DNA from: Triglochin maritima
Taxonomy: Eukaryota > Streptophyta > Magnoliopsida > Alismatales > Juncaginaceae
Reading direction: 5' to 3'
Length of the DNA: 64,000 nt
Assembly (NCBI GenBank): GCA_963682175.1
Contig: OY821772.1
Span: forward strand, 47,328,925 to 47,392,924
The notes under the pieces were generated by a model. It had not been told where the DNA came from. It was given only the letters and a program-made list of their open reading frames with translations, and made no database searches. Both the position numbers and the translations under genes were made by a program. Within the stretch, counting starts at the first letter, position 1, and each line of letters starts with the position of its first letter. Of this stretch, positions 34,304-45,447 are shown piece by piece.

Positions 34304-35822
34304 TGTTGGCTTTTTGGCCTTAATCTTATGTTTTGATGATTTAATCAACCGAATCTTAATTAGAGTAGCACACACTATGCATTGCATATATATTGTATTG
34401 TGCTAACCTCTACAGGTGATCAAGACTCAAGAAACAAGGAAATGAAGTCAAGACATGTAATTAAAGCTAAATCGAAGACATGTAATCTTAATTTCTTTTG
34501 AGTCTTAGGAACAAAGTGTAATTGAGCATACTTGATCTAAAATCAACTTAATCACACACTAGGTTCCCTATAGAAGTCACACACAAAATTTCACATTATT
34601 TGGACTTCAATAGATCATCCAAACTTAGACCGGAAAACACCAAAACCTGAATTGCAAAAGTCTGCCCACATTCGGTCGACCGCAACGTGCCGTTCAGTCG
34701 ACCGGATGATCAATTAATCCTGTTTGTGTTTCCCTGTCTAGTTTCGGTCGACCGCACCATATCTTTCGGTCGACCGTCAGATCATATTTTCTCGACCGTT
34801 ACTTTTGTCGTATATACCCAACGGTCGTATTCGTATTAAACCAAAAATACCCCAAATGTATTTCATGTATCGGTCGACCGAGGACCACAATCGGTCGACC
34901 GTTGGTTCATCTCTTGACAAACCCAAAGTGCCTGTCCATAATCGGTCGACCGTTTAACCTTGTCAAAATCCCCTGCTATCGGTCAACACAATTTCGTTCG
35001 ACCGATCCATTTTCCCCTCTACCGAAACGCTTGTTCGGTCGACCGGTAATCTTGTTCGGTTGACCGTTTTCTTAATTGACTTAAGCGTTCAGTCGACCGA
35101 TTCATATTTCGGTCGACCGTATCCCTATCGAACCCAAGCGTTCGGTCGACCGTTGCACCTTTTCGGTCGACCGTTTCTGGACAGATTTGCAGCCCGATTT
35201 TCTGCTTTGTGTTCTTTGCACTATATCCAACCAAATCTTGTCCCAACGGATCTATTCTCTCTAATGCTTATAAATAGAGTTGTAAAACACATTTTAACAC
35301 AACTCTCCCACTACAAACTTGTCCCAAACTTTAGAGAGAATTCCATACACTCCAAACCTCAAATCTCCACACTTAATCATATTTCCAATCTCATTCAAGT
35401 GTGCTCAAAGTTTAGAGAGTGTGTTCCACTCAAGTTGCATTTGCTGTCAAAGAAAGTAAAGGCTCCGGTGAAAGCCTGAAGCATCCTTCTCGGATTGTGA
35501 GAAGAAGATTCCAAGCTCGGCGAGGGTTGTTCGCGAGTTTGACGGTTGTAAGGCGTTGTCTCCCGGTCCGGAACGGGGAGCGGATAGTGAAGTCGTAGGC
35601 GGAGCTCGGTGATCCGAGCGGAGCTTGCAAGAGAGGACTAGGACCCGGGTGGGGTGCCGAACCTCTATAAAACCCCCCGACTTCTTGTGGTTTGCATTAT
35701 TTTCCTTTACTTGCTTGTTTGTTTTTAATTTCCGCTGCATTTACTCGATTGTCTAAACAAGTAGGTAATTAGGTGATTAGATTAATAGTCATTAGTGGAC
35801 CCATAACCCACACGATCCTACA
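34304..35822 (+). mobile_element. Family A solo LTR (1519 bp) inside Copia integrase
   Basis: Starts TGTTGGC and ends CACGATCCTACA. Flanks are TCTAC (34299-34303) and TCTAA (35823-35827), a 5-bp target duplication with one later change. The host integrase frame joins across it. It has a TATA box (TATAAATA, 35269-35276), preceded by the densest GGTCGACCG array in the window. No internal domain or second LTR is present. It matches the minus-strand copy at 1-2863. Confidence 0.9.
34672..35182. repeat. CGGTCGACCG palindrome array in A solo LTR
   Basis: Ten exact CGGTCGACCG copies by eye (near 34674, 34745, 34769, 34870, 34892, 34942, 35035, 35108, 35140 and 35164) plus about six variants (CAGTCGACCG, CGGTTGACCG, CGGTCAACAC, GTTCGACCG) in 510 bp. 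They often come in pairs 20-30 bp apart, preceded by TT or AT. The array ends about 90 bp before the TATA box. Confidence 0.92.
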
Positions 35823-35832
35823 TCTAATTCAT

Positions 35833-35996
35833 TCTTAAAAATAAGGAACTTAGACAACGTTTCATCCTTACTTTTCAGAAGATAAACATAACAATACTTT
35901 GACCTATCATAGTGTCTTAAAAATAAGAAACTTAGACAACGTTTCATCCTTACTTTTCAGAAGATAAACATAACAATACTTTGAACTATCATAAAT
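35833..35996 (-). repeat. 82-bp tandem duplication in Copia integrase
   Basis: TCTTAAAAATAAG begins at 35833 and again at 35915. The two 82-bp copies differ at only a few bases. On the minus strand each encodes SKYCYVYLLKSKDETLSKFL, so part of the integrase is doubled and, since 82 is not a multiple of three, the frame is shifted. Confidence 0.88.
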
Positions 35997-37012
35997 GAAA
36001 GTGATAAAATATTTTTTTTATTCTTAGTTATCATGCCATTAAATTCACAAGTATCAGTGTGTACTAAATCTAAAATACTAGTATTTCTAGTCACGGATTG
36101 AAACGGTCTTTTCGATGTTTAGTCTGTACACACTTGACATTTTTTGTTCTCAATAGCATACTTAGGAATCATATTTAAATTCATCATTCTTTTGAAACAT
36201 TGATAATTTACATGTCCTAAACGTTTATGTTAAACATCACTAGATTCAATGGAATAAACAACAGGAGAAGACACATCTTTAACAGAAATAACATTCCGAT
36301 TGTAAAAAGCAGGTTTAACATGAATTAATTAAGCACGAGAAGACAAGTACCCATTGCCAATAAAAGTACCAGAAATAGTAATCACAACTTTGTTACATTT
36401 AAAAGTCACTTCATAACCCTCGACTACCACACACGGACCACTAATAATATTGCGACGATTAACAGCCACATGATGCATCCTATAAAGTGAAAGAACTCGT
36501 CTTGAAGGTAACTTCAAGTCGATACGTCAAATTCCAAGCACCTTTGCAACATTCCCCTTGGTATCGTCACAGATCTACGATCAACGGGCTGGTAAGAGAC
36601 AAACATGGACTTGTCATCACATACATGCACATTAGCCTCCGTGTCAACCAACCACTCACGTGGTTTATAAATAATTTTTTTGAATGATTAACAGAAACAA
36701 ACCTATTGTTGGTATCGTCCACATCAGTCAAGACATTGACCTGTGGAGTCGAATCAGTGGTACCTTGTTGGCGTTTGGCTTTCTTGGAAGGACAATCCTG
36801 AGCACAATGCCCAACATGTTCATAATTCCAACATGGTTTGTTTGTTGGTTTTTTTCTGGATTTTGGTCTTAGATTTTATCTTATTAGAAGATTGTGGTTT
36901 TTTTCTTTAAAATACGACTTAGATAAGGATCCAGTTAATACGTTTGCTTTTGGTTTTGGAACTCCACAGACATCATTGGTTTTTCACCCTGATGTTCATC
37001 ATCGATTGCAAT

Positions 37013-37246
37013 TAAGGGTGTGCATGGACCGATCCAGTTTTTTGGACCAGACCTAAACCAATCGGTTCGGACCCAGGTGAAAATTCGGTTCTGGTCTGGT
37101 TTTTGTTTTTTTGTTAATATTTAAATATTCGGTTCTAGACCGGACTAGACCGAACCGAATCCAACCTGTCCGGTTTGGTCTCCGGTCCGGACCCCGAAAA
37201 AAATCCAGTCCGGTCTGGTCCGGTTCGTACCGGGTGCACACCCATA
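37013..37246. mobile_element. hAT-type MITE (234 bp)
   Basis: Terminal inverted repeats TAAGGGTGTGCA and TGCACACCCATA, flanked by a perfect 8-bp target duplication ATTGCAAT (37005-37012 and 37247-37254). An 8-bp duplication and a TA(G/A)GGGTGTGCA tip are typical of hAT elements. The interior is rich in CCGGTCTGGTCCGG-like words. It has no coding capacity and sits within the gag region of the old Copia element. Confidence 0.88.
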
Positions 37247-37870
37247 ATTGCAATAGCAACCATGATGTCATCCATAGTTAAATTTTCTCTCCTATGCTTT
37301 AGAGACATACCAAACTTCTTGCAAACTTCTTGAAGGATCGAGAGAATTTCTCGATAATTGACATTACCAGAAACTTCTCAGGAATTTTAATGTCAGTCTC
37401 TTTAAACCATGGATTAAGATCATAATTGATTAGCCTGTTCAGTAACTGACTTGTTTTCAACCATTTGAAACTTCAGGAATTTTCCAACATAATACTCTTC
37501 ATGATCGAAGTCCTCAGTATTATATTTTTTATCCAACTCATCTCACAAATCCTTTGCAGTGAAAGAGGCAAAGAAGGACGAACTATATACATCGAAAAGC
37601 ACGTTGGACAAAGCCAACAAGATTGCAACCTCGACATGGTCTGTCCTTCTCTATCCACAACTCATGTGATGCTTTGATTTTGGGATCTTCAGATTCAGAA
37701 AGTGAAAAAACATTTTCAATTACATCAATTAAGCCAATAACAGTCAAACAAATTTTCATATGTTGTTGTCAACGTTTGAAATTCTGTCTGGATTTTTTTA
37801 AGACATGCTTCCGATTTTACTAGATGCTTTTCCAAGGTATTTGCAAGGATGTGAGTTTTTTGATGAAAGA

Positions 37871-39040
37871 AACTGAAGTTGATAACATGGGGAGTTGGAT
37901 CAGTTGACTTTATACTTTTTAAATTATTTCTTGAAATTATTTTTTTAGTAACCGATCTCGATATGATGGCATGGAGTCAAAAGGAAGTGTTTTTTGTCAA
38001 TTTGCATAGCTCGCAACATTTTAAACTTCAGAAGTGGTGATTGACGTGGAAAAGAATTAAAAATGATTATGTCAATGTCTTGTAACAAAGTGAAAAATGT
38101 GATGTGTCAATGTTTTTGATACTATGGGTCACATTATCCGCAGATATACCTAAAAGCAGTTATGATGTCGTACTAACGAAGAAGTACAAAACTTTATTTT
38201 ACAAATAAATATAATTCACAACACTTGTGGTTTTCTCGGATAACAAAGAAAGACAATAGAAAATGCAAATAAAAGTATATTCTTATCACAATTTCCTGTC
38301 ATCCGCAAAGTGCCGAGAAAATATATTTATAAAATCAAATAGAATTACTTTGATGGTTCTTGCTCTTCTCATTTTAGCCATTTCAGTAAGAAAAATGGAA
38401 GATTCAACGTTTTAGTCTGTCCTCATCTTGGCTTATACTTTTAGAAGAAGAGCGATCAATTCATTTACTCAAGGAGTATTTGTCTTTTCCTCAATTTTAC
38501 ATATCCTCATTTTAATTGGCAGATTCTTAACCTTAATTAATAGGGATTACATATGAAATCACAACATGGGATAACATCTTGAGATATATGTTGAAAAAAT
38601 ACAAATGCTTCGAAAATAATTTGCTTATCCTGACTTTTGCCCAATTTTGTTTTCTTATGTTTTTGCCTGATTTTTTGTCAAAATTAGCACTATCAGACAT
38701 AGTTCAGAAACAATGCTTTCCATTGTGAGTTGTTCTATATTAGTTTTCTAGTATTCTATTCTATATAAGATTCAACAAAGTTGATTGTCAACAATATGAG
38801 TGAGATATATGCTCCCATAATTTTCTCTATCATTTCTATACCTGGAAAACTTGAACTCAAAATCTATGAATTTATGGGAATTATGCATTTTACGAATTTT
38901 AAATTTTTGAGCATTACATCATGGAATATATTGACAGTTATTAGTTCTTCAAGCAGCAAACTAACCCTTACTTAGAATAATGTCTGGTACTCTGGTGCTG
39001 AATCTAATGACGAATTTTTGCTTCCACCACAAGATCTGTG
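37871..39040. other. Intergenic, no gene recognised
   Basis: A/T-rich. The leader and 5' LTR of the old Copia element would be expected here on the minus strand, but no copy of the 28990-29292 sequence is recognisable. Confidence 0.5.
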
Positions 39041-40930
39041 AAACCCCTTACTCATTCTTCTTCCTCTCGAGCATCTTCGGTGGGGTCATCCGCACGTAGG
39101 TGCGGAGGGGAGAGCGTCCCCTTCTCCGGTCTTTCTTCCTCCCGTCGATTCGGGATTGAGGTACGCCACCACAAATGAAGATTTAGATTCGATAATTTGA
39201 TTTGGGGTTTTTTCGGATGTTGCTTAGTTCGGATGGTTTGATGAGCGGAGGTTGGGCTGAGTGTTGGTCAGATGATGGGCGAATTGATCGGTGCCCACCA
39301 CATGTTTGATGAAATGTCCCTTAGAGCTTAAATGTTAGAGTATCTTTTGCTTTCCTTCCGATGCATGTTAATGACTATGTTTTGTTGATTTAGTATTCAA
39401 ACTAAGCTATACTTGATCCATATGTTGATGTCATCGTGGTGGTGGACCAAGAAGTTCATGTTGTGGTTGCTTACTAATTGTTGGTTGATCATGTTTCGTG
39501 CATATCTTTAGTTGTACTTATGTCATGCTTAGGGATGATACGAATTTGGTTAATAGAGTATTAAGTTGATATTCCATTTCGATATTTGGATGCACGTGAG
39601 GTGTTTGTTAATATGACTTGGTATGTTGTTAATATTATGGATTAATAAATGATACATTTGTGTTGTCATGATAGATGTGGACAATATAATGAATTATTGG
39701 AATATTTGTGGGAAAAACCCTGAGCGTATTATAAAATGTGGGGATTAGTTTAATTTGGGGGAAATTGTTTTTTTCCCTTGGACTTTCTATATATTTGTAG
39801 TTAATTACATTAGTCGGGTAAATTATTTTCCCCCCTTGAGTTTTGTCTATTGCTCTAAGATTTCTTATTGTCTTGGTAAGGTTTATGATATGAATTGTTA
39901 GGGCTGCATGACCCGTACTTTTGGGGTAAATTGTGTTTACCTCTAGCCTTATGAGAGGGGTTCGTGGAACCAGTTGTCCACCCACGTTGTGGCGAGTGAC
40001 CGTTTGGGAGTGTTGCTCACGGGCTCGGACGTGTGGTCAGGTGGTGAGGATGGCATGTGAGACATGTATGACTAGATGTTAGAGTGTTTCCCTGTTGGGG
40101 CGGTCCGGAGGGTTTACCAGCGTTGTGACGAGTGACTGCCGGAGCTGGGCTCACGGGCTCGGGCGTTGTGGTTGAATTCCCGGAGTCGTGTTTTTTCCCG
40201 TGTGTTGTTGCGGGTCGGAAGAGTCAACCCACGTTGTTGTGAGTGACCGTTAGGGAGCGTTGCTCACGGGCTCGGGCGTGTGGTCGACTTCCGAAGCCGG
40301 ATGCGAAACTGGTCAGCTCACCAGCGTTGTGACGGGTGACCGTTAGGGAGCGTTGCTCACGGGCTCGGGCGCGTGGTTGGAGTAGGGCGTTGCCTTGTGG
40401 GCCGGATCCGCGGTCTTGTCGAGAGTGCACGCTGGGCCTGATTGGGTGTGTGGTTGCCTTGGGACGCGTGACAGTTCTTCTGTGTGAGCGGGTTGAATGT
40501 TGCCTTGTGGATCGGATGTGTGGTGGGGTCGAGGTGCACGCTCGACTTTGCTGGAGGCGTGGTTGCCTTGGGACACGAGATCAGTGTGAGCCGTCATGGA
40601 CGGCTAGACCTTGTGTGGTGTTAGGTTGGGGTGGTGTACTGAGTCTTGATTTAAGACTCAGGCGTGTCTGTTCGTGTGCAAGTGTAACGCTGTAGGTGAT
40701 CAGATGCGACTTGGGCTTGGCACGCGTGGACTGACTCAGTTGTCATGTATTGTTCCTACTCCTCTCAGTATATATGTAGTAGGATTCAGAGTTCTTGTTT
40801 TTCTCTTCCGCATTGTACTTTGACTTTGACCTTATTATATATTTTAATTGGGGTCTCGAGTTTGTTATTTCAGTTAATGTCCTTTTTTCGTTTCCTTTTT
40901 ATGTTGTGATTATTGCTGTGTCCCAAGTGC
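39041..40930 (+). repeat. GC-rich repeated region, likely unclassified LTR or transposon
   Basis: 39041-39170 resembles a C/T-rich leader. From ~39980 to 40700 the DNA becomes GC-rich and contains four or more imperfect copies of a ~50-bp block (GTGACCGTTAGGGAGCGTTG followed by CTCACGGGCTCGGGCGTGTG) at ~39983, 40112, 40227 and 40325, spaced about 100-130 bp. TTGCCTTGTGG/TTGCCTTGGGAC words recur in 40390-40570. The composition resembles the GC-rich part of the family C LTR, but I see no matching ends. The open frames here appear to be products of the repeat. Confidence 0.55.
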
Positions 40931-41780
40931 GGATAAGGACCGTTCCTTTTTTCGTAAGAGTACCATATATCTGATTGCTTAGTTTACTTGCATACTTGAT
41001 GAGTATCAAAGCATTTTATCAAAAAAGAAGTGCTTATAATTATATATAGTCACAGATATGATACAATAGCCAGTGTGGTTGATGACGTCTATGAAAACAG
41101 TCATTATTTATTTAGTATACTGATAGTGGTGAACTACCGACAAGAGGAATGAAAACTTTTCCTTTTAAGGATAAGTACTATTCTAATTGGCATTCCGGCC
41201 TCTTTGTGGGGCTTATCCTGTAGTTGTAGGGGATAAATTTGATATATACAAAAGCAAGAATCTTTGTCTCAAGGGAGGTTGTTTAATTAGTCCAAGATTT
41301 GGATTTGTTCTAATGTACAAATCAGGCATCTGTGTTTAGCTTCGATCTTGGGTTTAGTTTGGTGCCGTTCTCCGAGACCAACTGTTTTAACAATATTATT
41401 ACCTTTGTGAGTGTGGAGAACTGGAGTGTTGACTCCCTGAAACATAAAAGAGTCAAATTAATGCTGGAAAGTGGAAACTAAGATGAGCTAGAAGAATTAA
41501 AGTTCACAAAATAACTTTTGACCTATTGCAATTACGTAGGCCTTTGTATTGAAGATGTATACTTTGAAAGTAGACAACAATATTCTTCTAATAATCACAG
41601 GGGCAAAGCTGAAAAGTAGGAAAAGAAGGGGGAAAAACGTTTAATAAATGATCCTATATAGGCTTGAGGCTCAAAATAAAAGCCCAGATTTTATTGCTAA
41701 ACTCCGTAAGTGGTCCAATATTGGGATAGGTCCAATCCGTAGTATAGTTATTTGGAGGTTTAGTTTGCTCGTCTTCCGGT
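40931..41780. other. Intergenic, no gene recognised
   Basis: A/T-rich DNA without recognisable coding, RNA or repeat structure. Confidence 0.5.
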
Positions 41781-41781
41781 C

Positions 41782-42214
41782 AAGGAGTGTTCACCTGTTT
41801 AAAACCGGACCAAACCGGCAACCAGGCTGGCTACTGGTCAAAACCGGATCTAACTGGTTCCATCTGGATTTTATATAAAAAATTGAGTTTTTTTGTTAAA
41901 AAAATGTTTTATGGTTTTTATTGTTAAAAAAATTAAATTTTGTTATATAATTAATAATTTATTACATAAGAATCATTTGGGGTTAATTAGGCATTAAAAT
42001 CATAAACATAAGTATTAGAAATTAATAAAAACATGTTCAAATTAATATATATATATTTTAAAAAGGTCAAAACCAGACCGAATGGGATTTGAACCAGACT
42101 GGATTTTCGATTCTCCGATTGGAGAACCAGGAAGAACCGAAACGGGCCCAATCACGTTCCGACCAGACGACCTGGTTAGGTCTGATTAATCGGACCCATA
42201 CCTGTGTTTGTTCA
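41782..42214. mobile_element. Probable hAT-like MITE, decayed
   Basis: Inverted ends AGGAGTGTTCACCTG and GTTTGTTCACTCCT enclose CCGG-rich arms (AAAACCGGACCAAACCGG, and AGACGACCTGGTTAGGTCTG on the other side) and an A/T-rich centre. The arm composition matches the MITE at 37013-37246. No clear 8-bp target duplication is seen, so the exact ends are uncertain. Confidence 0.5.
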
Positions 42215-44870
42215 CTCCTATTTCCATATGTGACGACAACAAATCATTGTCATTGTTGGGACATTTGGGCATGTTATATGAAACAAGGTCAAAAGCAAAA
42301 ATAATTTTTAATGTGGCTATTGTATAATTCTAGATACCAACATTTTATTGGGCGTAAGGTTTTAATTTTTTTCATATGGAAAATTCAAGCTGAAGATGCT
42401 TAAAGGATCGATCATCTGTTATTCGTACGTAAGGAGAAAAATGGTTGGCCGGTTCAACGTACTCTAAGGCGGTTGCTGGCTTGTTAAAGAGGTCCGATCA
42501 CTTTTTTTGACTGGATGGCTGGCGTCTTCTTGCCATTGCCGGACTCCGGTGGTGCTGAATCGTGATTTGGATAAAATCTACTTCATGACATATTTGACAA
42601 CTGGATTCCTACGAATTTTATGCTATGCTATTGGTGCCACAAACCATGAATCAAGACTAATGAATTCCTTACCAACCACAACCACTAGAGTCATTGAAAT
42701 CCATCTCAGGTTAATTTCAAGTAACATGATAATGAACCATGTAATATTCTTTCATACATGGTCGGTATCCAGCACATTGGATGATCGGAGGAGTGGACAT
42801 TAAGGGCGGTGAAGATTCTAGGAAATAAACGTTGTCGTGTTTTTTTCATTCATAAAAGAAGAACAAAGGATTGGGAGGAAGATCCCGTATATCTCCCTTA
42901 ATTAATCTTATCTTATTCTCATTATAGACATATATAACAAAAATATTGTGGTGTAACTCCTAACTATCAAGGAGAGTTATCTTCATTGGTGAAAAAACAG
43001 TGGAAGTGAAAATTCCCTTCATTACGGCAAAACTCTTATCGAAATCCCAATGCACTAACAGCATTACTAAAATTCCAGAACCCAATTGCACATGTCATCT
43101 TCTGCTCCAATCACTTAAGATTGTTGATTGAGTTCAATTTTAAATGCTGACTATGATCACGTTCAGAACATCATTGGTTTGAACTAAGTTTTTTCCAGGA
43201 CTTAAAATACCACCTTCGAGTATAAGAACCACAAACTCCTTAGTCTCCTACCAGGCAGAATTATGATTTCTAGCTTCTAGAAGAAAAGGCGGCGTCGATT
43301 AATTATATATCCCAATAAGTGTACGGACGTTGTTGCATGTCTACTATTGTAGTTTGTGGGCGGCGATGATGTTCTCACTTGTCAAATGCACAGAAAAAGA
43401 AAAGAGCCCACTGGATTAGACTCCGTCATCCTAAAGTTTGTAGTAATTAAACAAATGGGAAATAGAACAGGTTGAACCATATACTCACCATTGACCTAGT
43501 ACATCACATGGCATGATGATTTGTAATTCTTAAATCGAGGCAACACATTCCGGTAATTAATAATTTCTTCCGTAATATTACAAGTGGAAGATTATTGGTG
43601 TGATTATGTTATTCATATGATTGAAATTATTGTTCTTGTGAATCTTGTATGTATATAAATGATAGTGAGGACTACTTGAGGTAGACTTCACTGAGACCAT
43701 CACAACTTGATCCACCTATTCGATCGAGTACCATATTTAGTTTAATTAGTTGTTCATTTATCAAACTAAATGTTGCATATAGTCACGGTTTACACGTGGC
43801 AGAATGGTATTTAGTTCAAGCATGTTTTGACTCGTAGAAGAGTACACCTGCAATAATATAACAAATCAGAAAATTCAACCTAAAAATCTCTGAAGAACGG
43901 AAGGGTATAGAAACAAAGATGGGAAACATAAGCGTGTTTTATTTTGGGTACATGAATAATTTCGTCAACATAAATTTAAGTCCCTTTATTTTGAGAGAAA
44001 AATATGGATTTGCAAGCAGAGGAGTACTACACTGTAATCTGTACCCGGACGTTGCTACATATGACTATGGAGGGATCTAGTCCTTGGGTCACCAGACAAT
44101 AAGAATTATTAAGTTGTGATGGAAGATGTAAACATGATTTTCATCATAAAGAATTAAAGATATATGAACATAGACCTCGTTGCCATTGCTCCGTACGTGA
44201 GCTCAGTCAGTCATCTACTTAACCAGGTGTCACCAGTACTTAATTATGTCCACAATTTAATTTAATTTTTAAAAAGACATGGAAAAAGCAGTTATATAAA
44301 TCTACACATTCCCTCTGGGTCTGTGCATGCTTTAAACATTTCTAATAATAAATGTTTGATCGTGCAAAGTAACATGCTTATTTATTAGTGAACGCGTTGT
44401 GATCTGTAGATTTAAGCAATGCAAACGTAGAAAAAATAATAGTTGTGTTGGTTAGAATCTATCTAAAAGTTTATTATGTGGCTTGATAATTTTCGCATTT
44501 AGTCTATACTCAAGGAAAATTTATGTTTCAAAAATACTGTTTTAGCAAAAGTTAAAGTATCTTTTGATTCTAAGTACATCACACAAATGAACTACAATAA
44601 AAAAGGACACAGTGCACACGATAATACGAACTAGACTAATAAGAAAAGAAAAAAAATAAAAAAACTAAGAATTTATCAATGTAAACGTGATATCAAACTG
44701 ATAATTCATGATGTCATATACGTAATGAATGTACACAAACACAGTACTATATATAAGGAATTAAGGACCACAAACACTATTTTGATGGCAATCCAACGGG
44801 TGAGGTAGCAAATGATAATAATTACATAAATATATTCGCATCATGAATCTGTGATTTTAGGCCACCGTTA
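42215..44870. other. Intergenic, no gene recognised
   Basis: About 2.65 kb of A/T-rich sequence. The open frame at 42507-42803 has no recognisable motif. No repeats or RNA genes are seen. Confidence 0.5.
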
Positions 44871-45447
44871 AACGGGGCCTTCTCGCCCGGGCGAGAGCCC
44901 GTTAACGGGCCGGACGGGCACTGGGCGGACGCCCGGGACGCCCCCGGGTGCTTGTCCGGGCGTTGGGCGTCCCCCCCTTCGTCAATTTTGTTGTTGTTGT
45001 GAATTTTGATATTTGAGTGGAGAAATGTTGAGGTTTAATTGGTATTTGTTGAAATAAATCTTACCCATTAAGGCTTTGGCTCAGTTTGGCATCCTTGCCA
45101 TCTCCACCTCAAATCAAGGAACGAATCCACCCGCATCAAGCTCCACAAGGAAATCATTCAAGCACAATCAATCTCAAGCAATATATGTGTAATTAAGCAT
45201 ATTAGGCAACCCTGTAACGGACTGATTCCAACGTTCTTATTAATAGGTGCTATATAAACACCATGTATTTTCAAACGCAAAATATAATATACAAAATACC
45301 AAAAGCTTATCTCCGTCACTTTCTACATGGTATCAGAGCGACGATCGTCGATCTCAGAAGCTCTAAGCTCATCATAGATCGGACGTTGGTCTCAGAAACC
45401 CCCAAGCTCATCACAGACCCAATTCCAAACCCCCAACAAAACACAAA

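Larger units (their letters stand above)
28990..37870 (-). mobile_element. Old Copia retrotransposon broken by three nested insertions
   Basis: On the minus strand, from right to left, are gag (~37870-37260), zinc knuckle and protease (~36900-36330), GAG-pre-integrase (~36320-36060), integrase (~36000-35823 and 34303-33480), reverse transcriptase (33470-32875 and 30739-30180) and RNase H (~30180-29890). A polypurine tract and LTR start at ~29292 close the 3' end. Removing the inserts (30740-32869, 34304-35822, 37013-37246) leaves about 5 kb, the usual Copia length. Stops, frameshifts and an 82-bp internal duplication show that it is long dead. No matching 5' LTR is seen right of 37900, so that end is lost or unrecognisable. 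Confidence 0.88.
35823..37870 (-). pseudogene. Old Copia gag, protease and integrase N-terminal part
   Basis: Minus strand, decayed over several frames. Gag-like RNA-binding domain segments are CRGCNLVGFVQ (~37640), YYVGKFLKFQMVENKSVTEQ (~37500) and a later SFKK segment. A zinc knuckle CWNYEHVGHCAQDC lies at ~36795-36836, with its first Cys pattern altered. The protease core EWLVDTEANVHVCDD (~36640) has DTEA in place of DSGA. The following RVLSLYRMHHVAVNRRNIIS and FIGNGYLS lie at 36517-36329. It is interrupted by the hAT MITE at 37013-37246. Confidence 0.8.

Noticed and set aside
34672..35182. GGTCGACC arrays as a possible CRISPR array
   Set aside because: The repeated unit is only 8-12 bp, spacing is irregular, variants are frequent, and the host DNA is a plant genome with LTR ends and target duplications around the arrays.
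40336..40695. 119-codon open frame in the GC-rich block
   Set aside because: It is a product of the repeated GC-rich units and several overlapping frames are open at once.
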